22,435 bases of DNA from CBFIDA01 sp965661085 (GTDB lineage Bacteria; Pseudomonadota; Gammaproteobacteria; Comchoanobacterales; Comchoanobacteraceae), in assembly GCA_965661085.1 (NCBI GenBank), contig CBFIDA010000014.1, positions 1 through 22,435 on the forward strand. The letters are read 5' to 3'. Shown here piece after piece: positions 7,704 through 16,383 of the stretch (the stretch's first letter is position 1; each line of letters starts with the position of its first letter). The notes beneath the pieces are model-generated. The model was not told the DNA's origin. It searched no databases and saw only the letters and a list, made by a program, of their open reading frames with translations. The position numbers were made by a program, and so were the translations under genes.

Positions 7704-8645
7704 ATGAAACTATTTTGCGGCAATTCAAATCCATTGTTGGCACAGTCTATTGCTGACTGCCTTGGGCTCGAATTGGGCAAAGCCACTGTTGGACGTTTCA
7801 GTGACGGTGAGATCAGTGTCAAAATCCTAGAAAATGTACGTGGCTCTGAGGCCTTTGTCATTCAGTCGATTTGTGCACCATGCAACGACAATTTGATGGA
7901 GCTTTTGATCATGGCCGATGCGTTGCGTCGCGCCTCAGCAGGCAGCATCACTGCGGTGGTGCCTTATTTTGGTTATGCCCGCCAAGACCGTCGTATCCGT
8001 TCGGCACGTGTGCCCATCACCGCCAAAGTCATTGCAGATATGTTTGTATCGGTGGGCATCAAACGCGTCATTGTGGTCGACATTCATGCCGAGCAAATTC
8101 AGGGCTTTTTCAACATTCCTGTCGACAATGTGTATGCCTCCCCCATCATGCTGACCGACATGCTGACCAAGGGTTACCACAAAGCCACCATGGTGTCACC
8201 AGATGTGGGTGGCGTCATGCGTGCGCGGGCATTTGCCAAACGCCTGAACGATTCTGAGTTGGTCATCATTGATAAAAGACGCCCAACTGCCAATGCTTGC
8301 GAAGTCATGAATGTCATTGGTGATGTGCAAGACAAAGACTGCATCATTGTGGATGACATGATCGACACAGCAGGCACATTGTATAAAGCCACAGCATTGC
8401 TGTTGGCGCACGGCGCAAACAGTGTGTCGGCCTATTGCACACACCCTGTGCTGTCGGGCAAGGCCATTGCCAACATTGAACAATCTGATTTAAAAGAAGT
8501 CATTGTGACCGATACCATCCCATTGACCGATGCTGCACTGGCATCCAGCAAAATCAAACAATTGGGCATTGGCGCCCTGTTGGCCCAAACCATTTCACGT
8601 GTGAGCCAACAACAATCTGTCAGCTCTATGTTTGAAGAAACTTAA
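7704..8645 (+). CDS. prs: Ribose-phosphate pyrophosphokinase
   Basis: Cytosolic enzyme making PRPP from ribose 5-phosphate and ATP for nucleotide, His and Trp synthesis. The 313-residue length is typical. It shows the N-terminal MKLFCGNSN, the ATP-binding flexible-loop region PYFGYARQDRR at 87-97, and the PRPP-binding loop DDMIDTAGT at 217-225. AGG precedes the ATG by a few bases. It lies 33 bases after tRNA-Gln and 18 bases before rplY, heading the prs-rplY-pth-ychF set. ispE and lolB, which often precede it, are absent and ileS takes that place. Nothing suggests lost function. Confidence 0.97.
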   Translation: MKLFCGNSNPLLAQSIADCLGLELGKATVGRFSDGEISVKILENVRGSEAFVIQSICAPCNDNLMELLIMADALRRASAGSITAVVPYFGYARQDRRIRSARVPITAKVIADMFVSVGIKRVIVVDIHAEQIQGFFNIPVDNVYASPIMLTDMLTKGYHKATMVSPDVGGVMRARAFAKRLNDSELVIIDKRRPTANACEVMNVIGDVQDKDCIIVDDMIDTAGTLYKATALLLAHGANSVSAYCTHPVLSGKAIANIEQSDLKEVIVTDTIPLTDAALASSKIKQLGIGALLAQTISRVSQQQSVSSMFEET

Positions 8646-8663
8646 TTTCATTTGGAGAAGAAA

Positions 8664-9302
8664 ATGACCGAGCAACCATTCGTATTGACTGCAACTTTGA
8701 GAGACACCGACGGCAGTGCTGCTGCCCGACGCATTCGACGTCAACACAAAACGCCTGCTGTGGTGTATGGTGGCAAGAAAGCGGCCGTTGCAGTCACTTT
8801 GGACAACCAAGAGTTGAAAAAATTGATCGCATTGCCAGGTGCGTTATCGAAAGTGATGACCCTCGACATTGAAGGGAAGCCTGAATCTGTCATGGTCAAA
8901 GATTTGACCATGTCTGCCGTTGGTGTCAATTTTGTGCACCTGGATTTGCTGCGTGTTTCCAAGTCGACACAAGTACAGGTCAAAGTGGCCATCCAGTACC
9001 TGGGTGAGCAAGACGCTGCGGCAATCAAAGTGGGCGGTGGTACTTTGGCGATTGCACAGCATGAAATTGAAATCAGCTGTTTGCCCTCACAAATACCTGA
9101 GTGTTTGGAGCTCAACATCAAAGACCTCGAGCTTGGTGAAACCATTTTTGCAGACAGCCTAACGTTGCCCAAAGGCGTGACTTTGGTGCAAGCAGACCAA
9201 GTGGTTGCACTGGCCACCATGAACAAACCACGGGGTGGCAGCAAAACCGATGCAGATGAAACAGCTTCGGCTGAAACAGCAGAAGAAAGCGACAAAGCCT
9301 GA
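8664..9302 (+). CDS. rplY: Large ribosomal subunit protein bL25, long CTC form
   Basis: Binds 5S rRNA in the large subunit. The 212 residues comprise the N-terminal L25 domain (about 1-95, including ARRIRRQHKTPAVVYGG), a C-terminal beta domain (about 97-185, with FVHLDLLRVS and ELNIKDLELGETI), and an acidic Thr/Ala/Glu tail. It is the CTC (two-domain) form, not the single-domain E. coli form. An open TTG at 8652 would overlap the ideal GGAG Shine-Dalgarno at 8654-8657, so the ATG at 8664 is chosen. pth starts 26 bases downstream. Confidence 0.95.
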   Translation: MTEQPFVLTATLRDTDGSAAARRIRRQHKTPAVVYGGKKAAVAVTLDNQELKKLIALPGALSKVMTLDIEGKPESVMVKDLTMSAVGVNFVHLDLLRVSKSTQVQVKVAIQYLGEQDAAAIKVGGGTLAIAQHEIEISCLPSQIPECLELNIKDLELGETIFADSLTLPKGVTLVQADQVVALATMNKPRGGSKTDADETASAETAEESDKA

Positions 9303-9328
9303 TCGCACAAGTGTGAGGTAAGACGGCA

Positions 9329-9943
9329 GTGTCGAAGTCACATCCAACCGAGCCCATCCGCTTGATCATGGGGTTGAGAAACCCGGGAGAGCGTTATGCT
9401 GCCACGCGCCACAATGTTGGCGATTGGTGGTTGGAGACTGTCTTGGCTGCGCGTCATTTGCAATGCAGCAAGCACAAAACTTGGCCGGTCGAAATCGCCA
9501 AAGACGCAACCTTGACTTGCCTGCGTGCCACCACTTACATGAATCACTCTGGTGAAGGCTTGGGTCAATATTGTCGTTACCATCGCATGGCGCCTGCGGC
9601 TGTTTTGGTGGCTTACGATGATTTGGATTTGCCTGTTGGCACCGTGCGTCTCAAGTTTTCTGGCGGTGATGGCGGTCACAATGGTGTGAAGAGTGTGATC
9701 AGCCATATGCAAACCAAAGATTTTTGGCGCCTGCGTATTGGCATTGGTCGTCCCGGTGGTGGTCAGTCTGCTGTATCGGATTATGTGTTGAGTAAGCCTT
9801 CACCACAAGATCGAGAAAACATCATGCAGGCACTGCATGCGGCACAACAACATTTTGACTGTTTGCTGACAGGCGCATTTGAGACTTGGATGCAACAGGT
9901 CCATACCAAAACAGTCACCAACACAACCTCTGGGAGCACATGA
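9329..9943 (+). CDS. pth: Peptidyl-tRNA hydrolase
   Basis: Cytosolic enzyme that releases peptides from peptidyl-tRNA dropped by ribosomes. In 204 residues the family signature GLRNPGERYAATRHNVG carries the catalytic His28 and Asn18. DDLDLPVGTVRLKFSGG begins at residue 97, and GGHNGVKS includes Asn118. Asn72 (MNHSG) matches another active-site Asn. The start is GTG at 9329, supported by GAGGT at 9315-9319 and by the N-terminal alignment. Its TGA overlaps the ychF start, indicating translational coupling. Confidence 0.95.
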   Translation: MSKSHPTEPIRLIMGLRNPGERYAATRHNVGDWWLETVLAARHLQCSKHKTWPVEIAKDATLTCLRATTYMNHSGEGLGQYCRYHRMAPAAVLVAYDDLDLPVGTVRLKFSGGDGGHNGVKSVISHMQTKDFWRLRIGIGRPGGGQSAVSDYVLSKPSPQDRENIMQALHAAQQHFDCLLTGAFETWMQQVHTKTVTNTTSGST

Positions 9944-11043
9944 TGAGTTCAAGTTTGCAAATGGGCATTGTGGGCTTGCCCAACGTCGGCAAGTCAACCT
10001 TATTCAACCTTCTGACCAAAGCGGGTGCAGCCTCAGAAAATTATCCTTTTTGTACCATCGACCCCAATGTGGGTGTGGTGCCAGTCCCAGATCATCGGTT
10101 GACAGAAATTGCCCATTTGGTCCAGCCAAAGCAGACCATCCCAACGTCGATGAATTTTGTCGACATTGCAGGTTTGGTGGCGGGTGCCTCAAAGGGTGAG
10201 GGGCTGGGCAACCAATTTTTGTCCAACATCCGTGATACGCATGCCATTGCACACGTGGTGCGTTGTCATCATGACAGTGATGTCGTCCATGTGGCGGGAC
10301 GCGTCGATCCCGTTGCCGATTGTCAGACCATCCAGACCGAGTTGGCGCTTGCCGATCTTGAATCGGTAGAGCGTGCACAACTCAAGGCAACCAAATTGGC
10401 CAAATCGGGCGACAAAGAAGCCAAGCAAAGCATGGCCGATTGCACAGAACTGCTTGAACATCTGAGCCATGGTATGGCATTACGTTTGGTCACCTTGTCC
10501 GAGTCGGCCTTGGCTTTGGCACATCGCTTGCGTTTGTTGACCATCAAGCCGATGCTTTACATTGCCAACGTTTCGGAAAACAAAGAAGACTCTCTGCTGC
10601 AGTTGAATGCTTTGCAGCAACACGCCATGTCAGAACAAGATACATTGGTGATTCCAGTTTGTGCCAAGATTGAAGAAGAAATTGCAGCATTGTCGGAAGC
10701 AGATGTGCGTCTTTTTTTGGAAGAATTGGGTTGGGATGAGCCAGGTTTGAATCGCATCATACGTGCCAGTTATGCGCTGCTTGGGCTCCAAACTTTTTTC
10801 ACAGCAGGGCCGCAAGAGGTGCGTGCTTGGACCTATCAAAAAGGTGCCAGTGCCGTTGAGGCAGCAGGGGTCATCCATACCGATTTCATCAAACATTTCA
10901 TTCGTGCTGAAATCATGGCGTATCAAGATTTCATTGCACATCAGGGTGAAGCAGGTGCCAAAGCAGCGGGCGTATGGCGTCTAGAGGGTAAAGATTATGT
11001 GGTCGCCGATGGTGACATCATTTATTTTCGAACCAGTGCTTGA
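9943..11043 (+). CDS. ychF: Redox-regulated ATPase YchF (Obg family)
   Basis: Ribosome-associated P-loop ATPase of the TRAFAC/Obg family, linked to translation and stress responses. It has the P-loop GLPNVGKST at 11-19, switch II NFVDIAGLVAGASKGEGLG, and NVSE at 209-212 in place of NKxD, which is the basis of ATP preference in this family. A C-terminal TGS domain starts around QTFFTAGPQEVRAW. Length is 366 aa, close to the usual 363. Tandem ATGs lie at 9940 and 9943; GGGAG at 9932-9936 fits 9943 better, while 9940 would create an ATGA overlap with pth. It faces murU across a 14-base gap with no visible terminator. Confidence 0.96.
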   Translation: MSSSLQMGIVGLPNVGKSTLFNLLTKAGAASENYPFCTIDPNVGVVPVPDHRLTEIAHLVQPKQTIPTSMNFVDIAGLVAGASKGEGLGNQFLSNIRDTHAIAHVVRCHHDSDVVHVAGRVDPVADCQTIQTELALADLESVERAQLKATKLAKSGDKEAKQSMADCTELLEHLSHGMALRLVTLSESALALAHRLRLLTIKPMLYIANVSENKEDSLLQLNALQQHAMSEQDTLVIPVCAKIEEEIAALSEADVRLFLEELGWDEPGLNRIIRASYALLGLQTFFTAGPQEVRAWTYQKGASAVEAAGVIHTDFIKHFIRAEIMAYQDFIAHQGEAGAKAAGVWRLEGKDYVVADGDIIYFRTSA

Positions 11044-11057
11044 GCATCATCCATACT

Positions 11058-11768
11058 TCATGCCGATGGTATGATTGCATGCAGTATTTTGAGGTCAGTC
11101 ACCTGTTCGCGCAACCTTGTCAGATCTTTTGGTGTGTTGATGTTGATGTGCCAGCCTCGATACAGTTGCGCTTGAATGGTGTGTCCTGCATCAATCGCCC
11201 GTTGCAACAGTGTGCCCAGTCCGATGGAGTGAGGGGCCTGTGTGTTGAAAAATGCTGGCCGAAACACCCCAATGCTGGCATAAGTATGACTGGGGTGTTT
11301 CGATGAGGGAGCGATCAGCTGGCCCCTCGCCATATGAAAATCACCTTGTGAATGTGTGTTGGCATTGGGCTTGAGCACGATGTGCCCCAGAGCATCTGAT
11401 GCCAACGAAAGTTTGTGTAAAGGAAATTGATGCACGGTGTCGGCACTGATCACAAAAAATGGTTGATCGCCCAGCAAAGGCAAGGCATGGATGATGCCCC
11501 CCCCGGTTTTCCATGTGCCAACGGTTTCTTGTGAGCACGAGATGGACAGTTGTTGACCATCGTATTGTGCAATGGCTTCAAGCATTTGTTCGGCATGGTG
11601 GGCGATGTTGATGACCACACGTCGCACTCCAGCACGCTCCAGTTGTTGTAAGTGCCATGCCAAAAGCGTTGTATTGCCAACACGCAAAAGTGGTTTGGGG
11701 GTGGTGTCGGTCAAACACCCCATGCGTTGGCCCATACCTGCTGCCAAAAGCATTGCCGTTTCAATCAT
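11058..11768 (-). CDS. murU: MurU-like N-acetylmuramate-1-phosphate uridylyltransferase
   Basis: Predicted nucleotidyltransferase forming UDP-MurNAc (or UDP-GlcNAc) from the sugar 1-phosphate made by AmgK in peptidoglycan recycling. The 236 residues begin with the family loop LLAAGMGQRMGCLTDTTPKPLL. Two usually conserved segments differ: the typical LETGGGI reads TWKTGGGI at 85-92, and the metal-binding NGD reads SAD at 108-110. Near the C-terminus the usual D-V-G-T-P reads NINTPKDL. A specificity or activity change is possible. The start overlaps the amgK stop by 8 bases. Assignment rests on family signature and on the amgK neighbour. Confidence 0.85.
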   Translation of the reverse strand: MIETAMLLAAGMGQRMGCLTDTTPKPLLRVGNTTLLAWHLQQLERAGVRRVVINIAHHAEQMLEAIAQYDGQQLSISCSQETVGTWKTGGGIIHALPLLGDQPFFVISADTVHQFPLHKLSLASDALGHIVLKPNANTHSQGDFHMARGQLIAPSSKHPSHTYASIGVFRPAFFNTQAPHSIGLGTLLQRAIDAGHTIQAQLYRGWHININTPKDLTRLREQVTDLKILHAIIPSA

Positions 11769-12792
11769 GATGCTGTCCCGTATGTGTGGCCACGGCAGCT
11801 TCCGGAGCGCGTGTGTGCAGCAATGTGGTGAGATCTGCCAGTGCTGGACACGTTTGCAAAAGGCTGTGAAGGTGACGATGGGTCAATATGAGGTCATTGA
11901 GGAAAGCTGTTTTGTGATCGCGAAGCCCCAACCTTGCAAAAATACCCAGAATTTTAAGTAGGCGCTGGATGGCGCTGTGTTGACACCAGGTGATGTAAGC
12001 TTCCCAGCCGATCTGACTGGGGATGAGACCATGTGCTTGCAGCGATTGAAAATGGGTTGCCAAGCAGTTTTTTTTGAAATCTGGTGGTAAATCGATGTAG
12101 CAGTCGTACACCAATGACATGATGTCATAGCTGATGGGGCCCATGACACTGTCTTGAAAGTCGATCATCACCATGGTGTTGTCATGGATCATGAGATTTC
12201 GGCTATGAAAGTCACGGTGTACAGGTACTTGGGGTTGTGCCAGCATGTTGGCAACCAAATGCTCACATCGTGTTGACCACAGTGTTTGTTCACGTGTTGT
12301 AAGAGGCTGTTGGCACAGGGCCTCACAATACCACGTCTCAAACAAACCCAGCTCCTCGCGCAAAGCCTGTGCATCATAATGCGGTAAAACAGGGGTGAGC
12401 GTTGTGGCGGTTTGCAATTGTTGCAAAACAGCCAAGGCCAATTGGTAAGAGACATGGCAAGGTTTGGTGCCGTTCTGGCATTGGGTATAAAGGGTGGTGT
12501 CACCCAAATCGGTTTGGACAATATAGCCGTTTTGATGGTCCACCATCCATATCCTAGGGATGGGCAGGTCGGCCGCGGAAAAGTGTTCGGCACACGTGAT
12601 GAAGGATGCCATGTCCATTTTGGCAGAGCCATAATCTGCCAAGACCAAGTGATGATCGTCGATGGAAAAACGATGGTAGGTGCGTGTGCCTGCATCGCCT
12701 TTCAGGGGTGCCAGTGTGACAGGGTCGATGTGCTGTTTCAGTGTTGAAAAATGCGCAGGTGATGCGAGATCTGAATCAGAAATACGCGGCAT
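11761..12792 (-). CDS. amgK: AmgK-like anomeric MurNAc/GlcNAc kinase (APH fold)
   Basis: Aminoglycoside-phosphotransferase-fold kinase predicted to phosphorylate MurNAc/GlcNAc at C1 for MurU. In 343 residues: a Gly-rich ATP loop GDAGTRTYHRF at 32-42; the Brenner-like catalytic motif VHRDFHSRNL at 191-200 (H192, D194, N199); the metal-binding IDFQD at 210-214; and GPISYDIMSLVYD just after. The ATG at 12792 has AAGGA 7 bases upstream. It is transcribed divergently from lptD, as in many gammaproteobacteria. The pair implies salvage of cell-wall sugars that bypasses part of de novo UDP-MurNAc synthesis. Confidence 0.9.
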   Translation of the reverse strand: MPRISDSDLASPAHFSTLKQHIDPVTLAPLKGDAGTRTYHRFSIDDHHLVLADYGSAKMDMASFITCAEHFSAADLPIPRIWMVDHQNGYIVQTDLGDTTLYTQCQNGTKPCHVSYQLALAVLQQLQTATTLTPVLPHYDAQALREELGLFETWYCEALCQQPLTTREQTLWSTRCEHLVANMLAQPQVPVHRDFHSRNLMIHDNTMVMIDFQDSVMGPISYDIMSLVYDCYIDLPPDFKKNCLATHFQSLQAHGLIPSQIGWEAYITWCQHSAIQRLLKILGIFARLGLRDHKTAFLNDLILTHRHLHSLLQTCPALADLTTLLHTRAPEAAVATHTGQHHD

Positions 12793-12832
12793 GGCATGGT
12801 CCTTTCAGTGAGATTGTGCATCCTTCAGCGCG

Positions 12833-12849
12833 ATGGGCTTTGGGCCCAT
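12833..12849 (-). other. Short stem-loop in the amgK leader
   Basis: ATGGGC and GCCCAT form a 6-bp stem with a 5-nt loop, about 30 bases downstream of the predicted amgK transcription start. No U-tract follows. Possible leader structure only. Confidence 0.25.
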
Positions 12850-12886
12850 GTTGGCACCAAACGTTTCATGTGTTAAAACCGAAAGC

Positions 12887-12915
12887 ATCATAACATGGTT
12901 GGACCTTGATCTCAA
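12887..12915 (-). promoter_or_regulatory. Sigma70-type promoter of amgK-murU
   Basis: On the minus strand a -35 TTGAGA (12910-12915), a 17-bp spacer and a -10 TATGAT (12887-12892). The predicted leader is about 85-90 nt. Confidence 0.55.
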
Positions 12916-13028
12916 TTTTTGTATTGTATGCCGTCACAGGCCTGTCGTTTGAGGGCTTTGGCCATGCGCCAATTCATGGCAGAGCATCCACAATGGAGGT
13001 CTGGTGGGGCAGCGTGGCCAAAACCCAC

Positions 13029-13055
13029 GTGTTGGCTTGCTTTCAAAGCCAACAC
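13029..13055 (+). other. 10-bp perfect stem-loop upstream of lptD
   Basis: GTGTTGGCTT and AAGCCAACAC pair perfectly around a 7-nt loop, ending 42 bases before the lptD ATG. No T-run follows, so a terminator is unlikely. It could be a regulatory leader structure or a dyad operator. Confidence 0.4.
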
Positions 13056-13097
13056 ATGTCAAGCTAGGGACCATTCCGCCACGTTTTTGGTTGTTGC

Positions 13098-15443
13098 ATG
13101 GACCCTCGCACACCCCATCTGTCATCGATATGGCTGCGATTTGTCATCGTGGTGTTGTTTTCGGTTGTGGCTGGTCATGCAGCCATGTTGCCCGATCCCA
13201 GTCTTTTGCCTGCTTGTACAATGGGAGAGATGCTGCCCACCTCAAACATGCCAAACGTGCCCTTTCTAAAATTGCAGACCCAAGCTTTAGACTTACAGTT
13301 TGGCCAGTCACATCGGGCATGTATGTCTGGTCGGGCTAGAATTTTTTGGCATCAAAATCAAATTGAAACCCAGCACATGTGTTTGGAGCGCTCAGATGTC
13401 GGTCGCATGCGTCGCATCAAAGCCAGTCGGGGTTTGGTGCTGAAAGCGCCAAATTTGTTGGTGCGTGGTGACACCATGACTTTGATACACCGTGATCCAG
13501 AACATGTCCGGATGCATGTTGAGGGTGCACGTGTTGCTTTCAAAAGTCAAAATCATCCACCCATTTGGCATGCCAAAGCCGCTGTGTTTCAGATGCAGGG
13601 GCAAAGCATATGGACCTTGCTGGATGCGACGTTGTCAACCTGTGCATGGCCCAAGCCTGCTTGGGCATTGAAATCGGCACAAGTGTTGGTGAACACACAT
13701 CGTTGCGAAATGACGCTTGTGCATCCTTATTGGTCACTGGGATCATGGGCGCGTTTTCCCATGCCCACCATGCATTTGCCGATTGGCACGAAAGGCCATA
13801 ATGGGCTGCTGACACCCATCATCAAAACCAGTGATTACATGGGATTTCAGTTGCAAGTGCCTTGGTATTTCAAATGGGCACCGCAGCAAGATTTTAAATG
13901 GTTTTTGGGTGGTACGGTCAAAACGGGTGCCAGTTTGGGTGCACATTTTCGGTGGTTGACGCGATGGGGCTTGTTTCAATGGCGTGGTTTTCATGTGTTT
14001 CATGATCGTGCTTGGGCAAATTACAAAAACAATTTGTGGCAAACATGGTCCAGCATCGCCACCCCTGCACAAATTTCAGCACTCAATGCGGTCAAATCAA
14101 AACGCAGCGCATGGCGCTTTTTGTATGACTCTGCCGTCACCATGCCATGGCAGATCCATGTCGATTGGCGCTGGTGGTCAGACGATTACATCGTGCCACA
14201 TTATCATCCTGTGGGCATTGAAAGCAATGACTTACGTATCAACCGGACGGTCACATTGTCCCGTACCTTTCGTCGTTGGCAAGCCAATGTGCAGTGGGTG
14301 GATCCCGTGACATTGTCGTTACTCGATTATCCTGTCAGTCCACCCGTGTATGCATGGAAGCCACGTGTGACTTTGTTGGGGGCATGGCCGTCAAGTCAAC
14401 ATGGCTGGTTTTCTTGGTTTGTTGAGGCCACACAATTCAAACTCAAAGATCCACCTGCTGGAGACATGCGAATCAGAGATGCCACGCGTCTTGTCTTAAA
14501 ACCCAAGTGGACTTGGCAGCATGACCTGGCCCATGGCCAAATGATCCTCAATGCAGGCATTCATGGTGTCATGACCGCCCACAGTGGGCAGCAAAACAGC
14601 ATGGCTGTACCATGGCTGACCCTCCACCAACAATGGTGGTTGCCAGTGTCTTGGGGTGGGGCATTTGGCCCACCGAATTCTGGCAAAAACCGATGGTCCT
14701 GGACCATGATGCCGGCGCTGATGTTTCACGTGGCACCTCATGTGGCACAAAGCAAATTGCCACTGTTGGACACATCCGATGTTGGGCTTGACATGTTGTC
14801 GATGTCCGACGACCGACGATTTCTTGGTCAAGACCGTTATGGCGATGCACATGATATGACGCTGTCGTGGACCAACCGTTGGCAACACAACCGCACCACC
14901 ACATCATGGAAAGTGGCGCGTCGCTTGATGTTGCGGCCACAACACATTTGTTTGACACCCACGTGCAACACAAGCCAGCCCATTGCCCTCAAGCATCTGA
15001 CCTACATGCGTTTTCAAAGTGATGTGTCACCAGGATTCTCATGGATGACCAGTGGCTATATGGCCGATGGGTCGCATCGGTGGCCCTGGTATTCGGGTGA
15101 TGTGCGATGGACAGGGCATCGGAATCGTGTCTTGTTGGGCTATCGGCATCAACGTATTTTATCCGGGACCTCGGTCAAAGGTGAAGCATGGTGGGTGGCC
15201 AAATTGCGCCATCGTTGGCCCAACCATTGGTGGTTGCATGCAGGCATGGCAGTGATTGACCCCAATGAAAAAAACGACCGCTATGTCCATCTTGGCGTTG
15301 GGCAGCAAAGCTGCTGTTGGTCGTGGTCTGTGGATTGGACATCTTTTTTGCGTCGCTCGGAGCAGCTTTCTTTGAAATCGCGTGACACACGCTTGGGCTT
15401 TAAGATCTCTTTGACAGGGATCGGAAGTGTTGGTAAAGTATAG
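13098..15443 (+). CDS. lptD: LPS-assembly outer-membrane protein LptD
   Basis: Outer-membrane beta-barrel that, with LptE, inserts lipopolysaccharide. The 781 residues start with a signal peptide (about 1-29, cleavage near AGHAA). An OstA/LptA-like beta-jellyroll follows (about 80-175), then the barrel, including GLLTPIIKTSDYMGFQLQVP, where LptD proteins carry a G-x-L-x-P...G-[FY] pattern. Aromatic alternating strands run to the C-terminus. Cys40, Cys182 and the adjacent Cys739-Cys740 match the positions of the four disulfide Cys of E. coli LptD. The Shine-Dalgarno is weak. It heads lptD-surA-rsmA. The protein is very Trp/His-rich and diverged, but architecture and neighbours fix the identity. 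Confidence 0.92.
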   Translation: MDPRTPHLSSIWLRFVIVVLFSVVAGHAAMLPDPSLLPACTMGEMLPTSNMPNVPFLKLQTQALDLQFGQSHRACMSGRARIFWHQNQIETQHMCLERSDVGRMRRIKASRGLVLKAPNLLVRGDTMTLIHRDPEHVRMHVEGARVAFKSQNHPPIWHAKAAVFQMQGQSIWTLLDATLSTCAWPKPAWALKSAQVLVNTHRCEMTLVHPYWSLGSWARFPMPTMHLPIGTKGHNGLLTPIIKTSDYMGFQLQVPWYFKWAPQQDFKWFLGGTVKTGASLGAHFRWLTRWGLFQWRGFHVFHDRAWANYKNNLWQTWSSIATPAQISALNAVKSKRSAWRFLYDSAVTMPWQIHVDWRWWSDDYIVPHYHPVGIESNDLRINRTVTLSRTFRRWQANVQWVDPVTLSLLDYPVSPPVYAWKPRVTLLGAWPSSQHGWFSWFVEATQFKLKDPPAGDMRIRDATRLVLKPKWTWQHDLAHGQMILNAGIHGVMTAHSGQQNSMAVPWLTLHQQWWLPVSWGGAFGPPNSGKNRWSWTMMPALMFHVAPHVAQSKLPLLDTSDVGLDMLSMSDDRRFLGQDRYGDAHDMTLSWTNRWQHNRTTTSWKVARRLMLRPQHICLTPTCNTSQPIALKHLTYMRFQSDVSPGFSWMTSGYMADGSHRWPWYSGDVRWTGHRNRVLLGYRHQRILSGTSVKGEAWWVAKLRHRWPNHWWLHAGMAVIDPNEKNDRYVHLGVGQQSCCWSWSVDWTSFLRRSEQLSLKSRDTRLGFKISLTGIGSVGKV

Positions 15444-15471
15444 CTTTATTTCCAAGTTGAAAGGGTTGCGT

Positions 15472-16383
15472 ATGTTGTTTGCTTCAAATCGATGGGCCGC
15501 CTTGTGTGTGGCGTTGAGTATGGTTTGGTCCGCGCAAACGCTGGCCAAATTTCAGCCAGTGATGGGCATGGCTGCTGTGGTGGGCGATGTCATCATCACC
15601 ACATCGATGTTGGATGCCGCCATGCATGATCAAGCCATCGCCACCGGCGACAAGCACGCGCCAACTTTTGAGGCCCGTCAACGTGTTTTGGCAGCGCTGA
15701 TCGATCGTCAATTGTTGCTCACAGAAGCGGCACATCGTCAGATGACGGTGCAGAAGTCTGACATCGATCGTGCCATTGGAATACTGGCCACACGCCAGCA
15801 CATGTCGGTCTCACAGTTCAAGAAATTTGTGGTCAAACGTGGTGGCACGATGGCAACGTTGCGCCACAAAGTACGTGACCAGATTTTGATTGAGCGTGTG
15901 CAACCTGCGTTGTTGTCTGAGGATGACCGGCCAAATCGCAAGGCTGTGCACAATTGGTGGCTGGCGCATCGATTTGATGGGGTGGCCTTGCAGCTGGTTG
16001 ATTGGCATTTGCCCAGCAATGCCATGCCCATAAAAGCCGCAAAGACCACAGCCCAGTCTTGGGCCAACATGTTGCGCGAAGCGGGCACCGAGACACCTGC
16101 TTCTTTGCCTGGCATTGTCAAGCAAAGCATGCCCATGATGGCATGGCGTGATTTGCCAGATGCTTTTGTTTCGGCCATACAAAAACAACCACGCCATACG
16201 GTGTTGGGCCCGATTCAAACGCAAAATGGTCAGCACATCCTCCAGATCATCAAGCGTCAGGGGCATCCTTTGTCTTTGTCTCGTGCACAGATGATCTTAT
16301 TTCAGCAAACATTGACGCAACAGATGCCAAAGATCATGGCACGTTTGCGTCAACAGACCTACATCCAGAAGTTTGATGGCTGA
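15472..16383 (+). CDS. surA: SurA-like periplasmic chaperone, short form
   Basis: Periplasmic chaperone for outer-membrane proteins such as LptD. The frame opens at GTG 15427 inside lptD, but the ATG at 15472 follows AAAGGG by 7 bases and starts directly with a signal peptide (about 1-25, ending AQTLA). Residues 30-155 resemble the SurA N-terminal domain (VVGDVIITTSMLD, VLAALIDRQLLLTEA). Residues about 170-262 resemble a single degenerate parvulin domain, ending in MAWRDLPDAFVSAIQ and GPIQTQNGQHILQI. Total 303 aa against about 430 in E. coli, which has two parvulin domains. Its stop overlaps the rsmA start by 8 bases. Confidence 0.88.
   Translation: MLFASNRWAALCVALSMVWSAQTLAKFQPVMGMAAVVGDVIITTSMLDAAMHDQAIATGDKHAPTFEARQRVLAALIDRQLLLTEAAHRQMTVQKSDIDRAIGILATRQHMSVSQFKKFVVKRGGTMATLRHKVRDQILIERVQPALLSEDDRPNRKAVHNWWLAHRFDGVALQLVDWHLPSNAMPIKAAKTTAQSWANMLREAGTETPASLPGIVKQSMPMMAWRDLPDAFVSAIQKQPRHTVLGPIQTQNGQHILQIIKRQGHPLSLSRAQMILFQQTLTQQMPKIMARLRQQTYIQKFDG

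Larger units (their letters stand above)
12793..13097. other. Divergent intergenic region amgK / lptD
   Basis: 305 bases. It holds the amgK promoter, a short hairpin in the amgK leader and a 10-bp hairpin before lptD. Open frames in it, such as one running from 12919 into lptD, have low-quality compositions and no Shine-Dalgarno, so no gene is called. For lptD a TTGGCA (12851-12856) and TTAAAA (12873-12878) spaced 16 bp are possible but weak. Confidence 0.5.

Noticed and set aside
12919..13269. 116-codon plus-strand ORF upstream of and overlapping lptD
   Set aside because: No Shine-Dalgarno, Cys/Trp-rich shadow-like composition, and it overlaps the lptD signal-peptide region in another frame.
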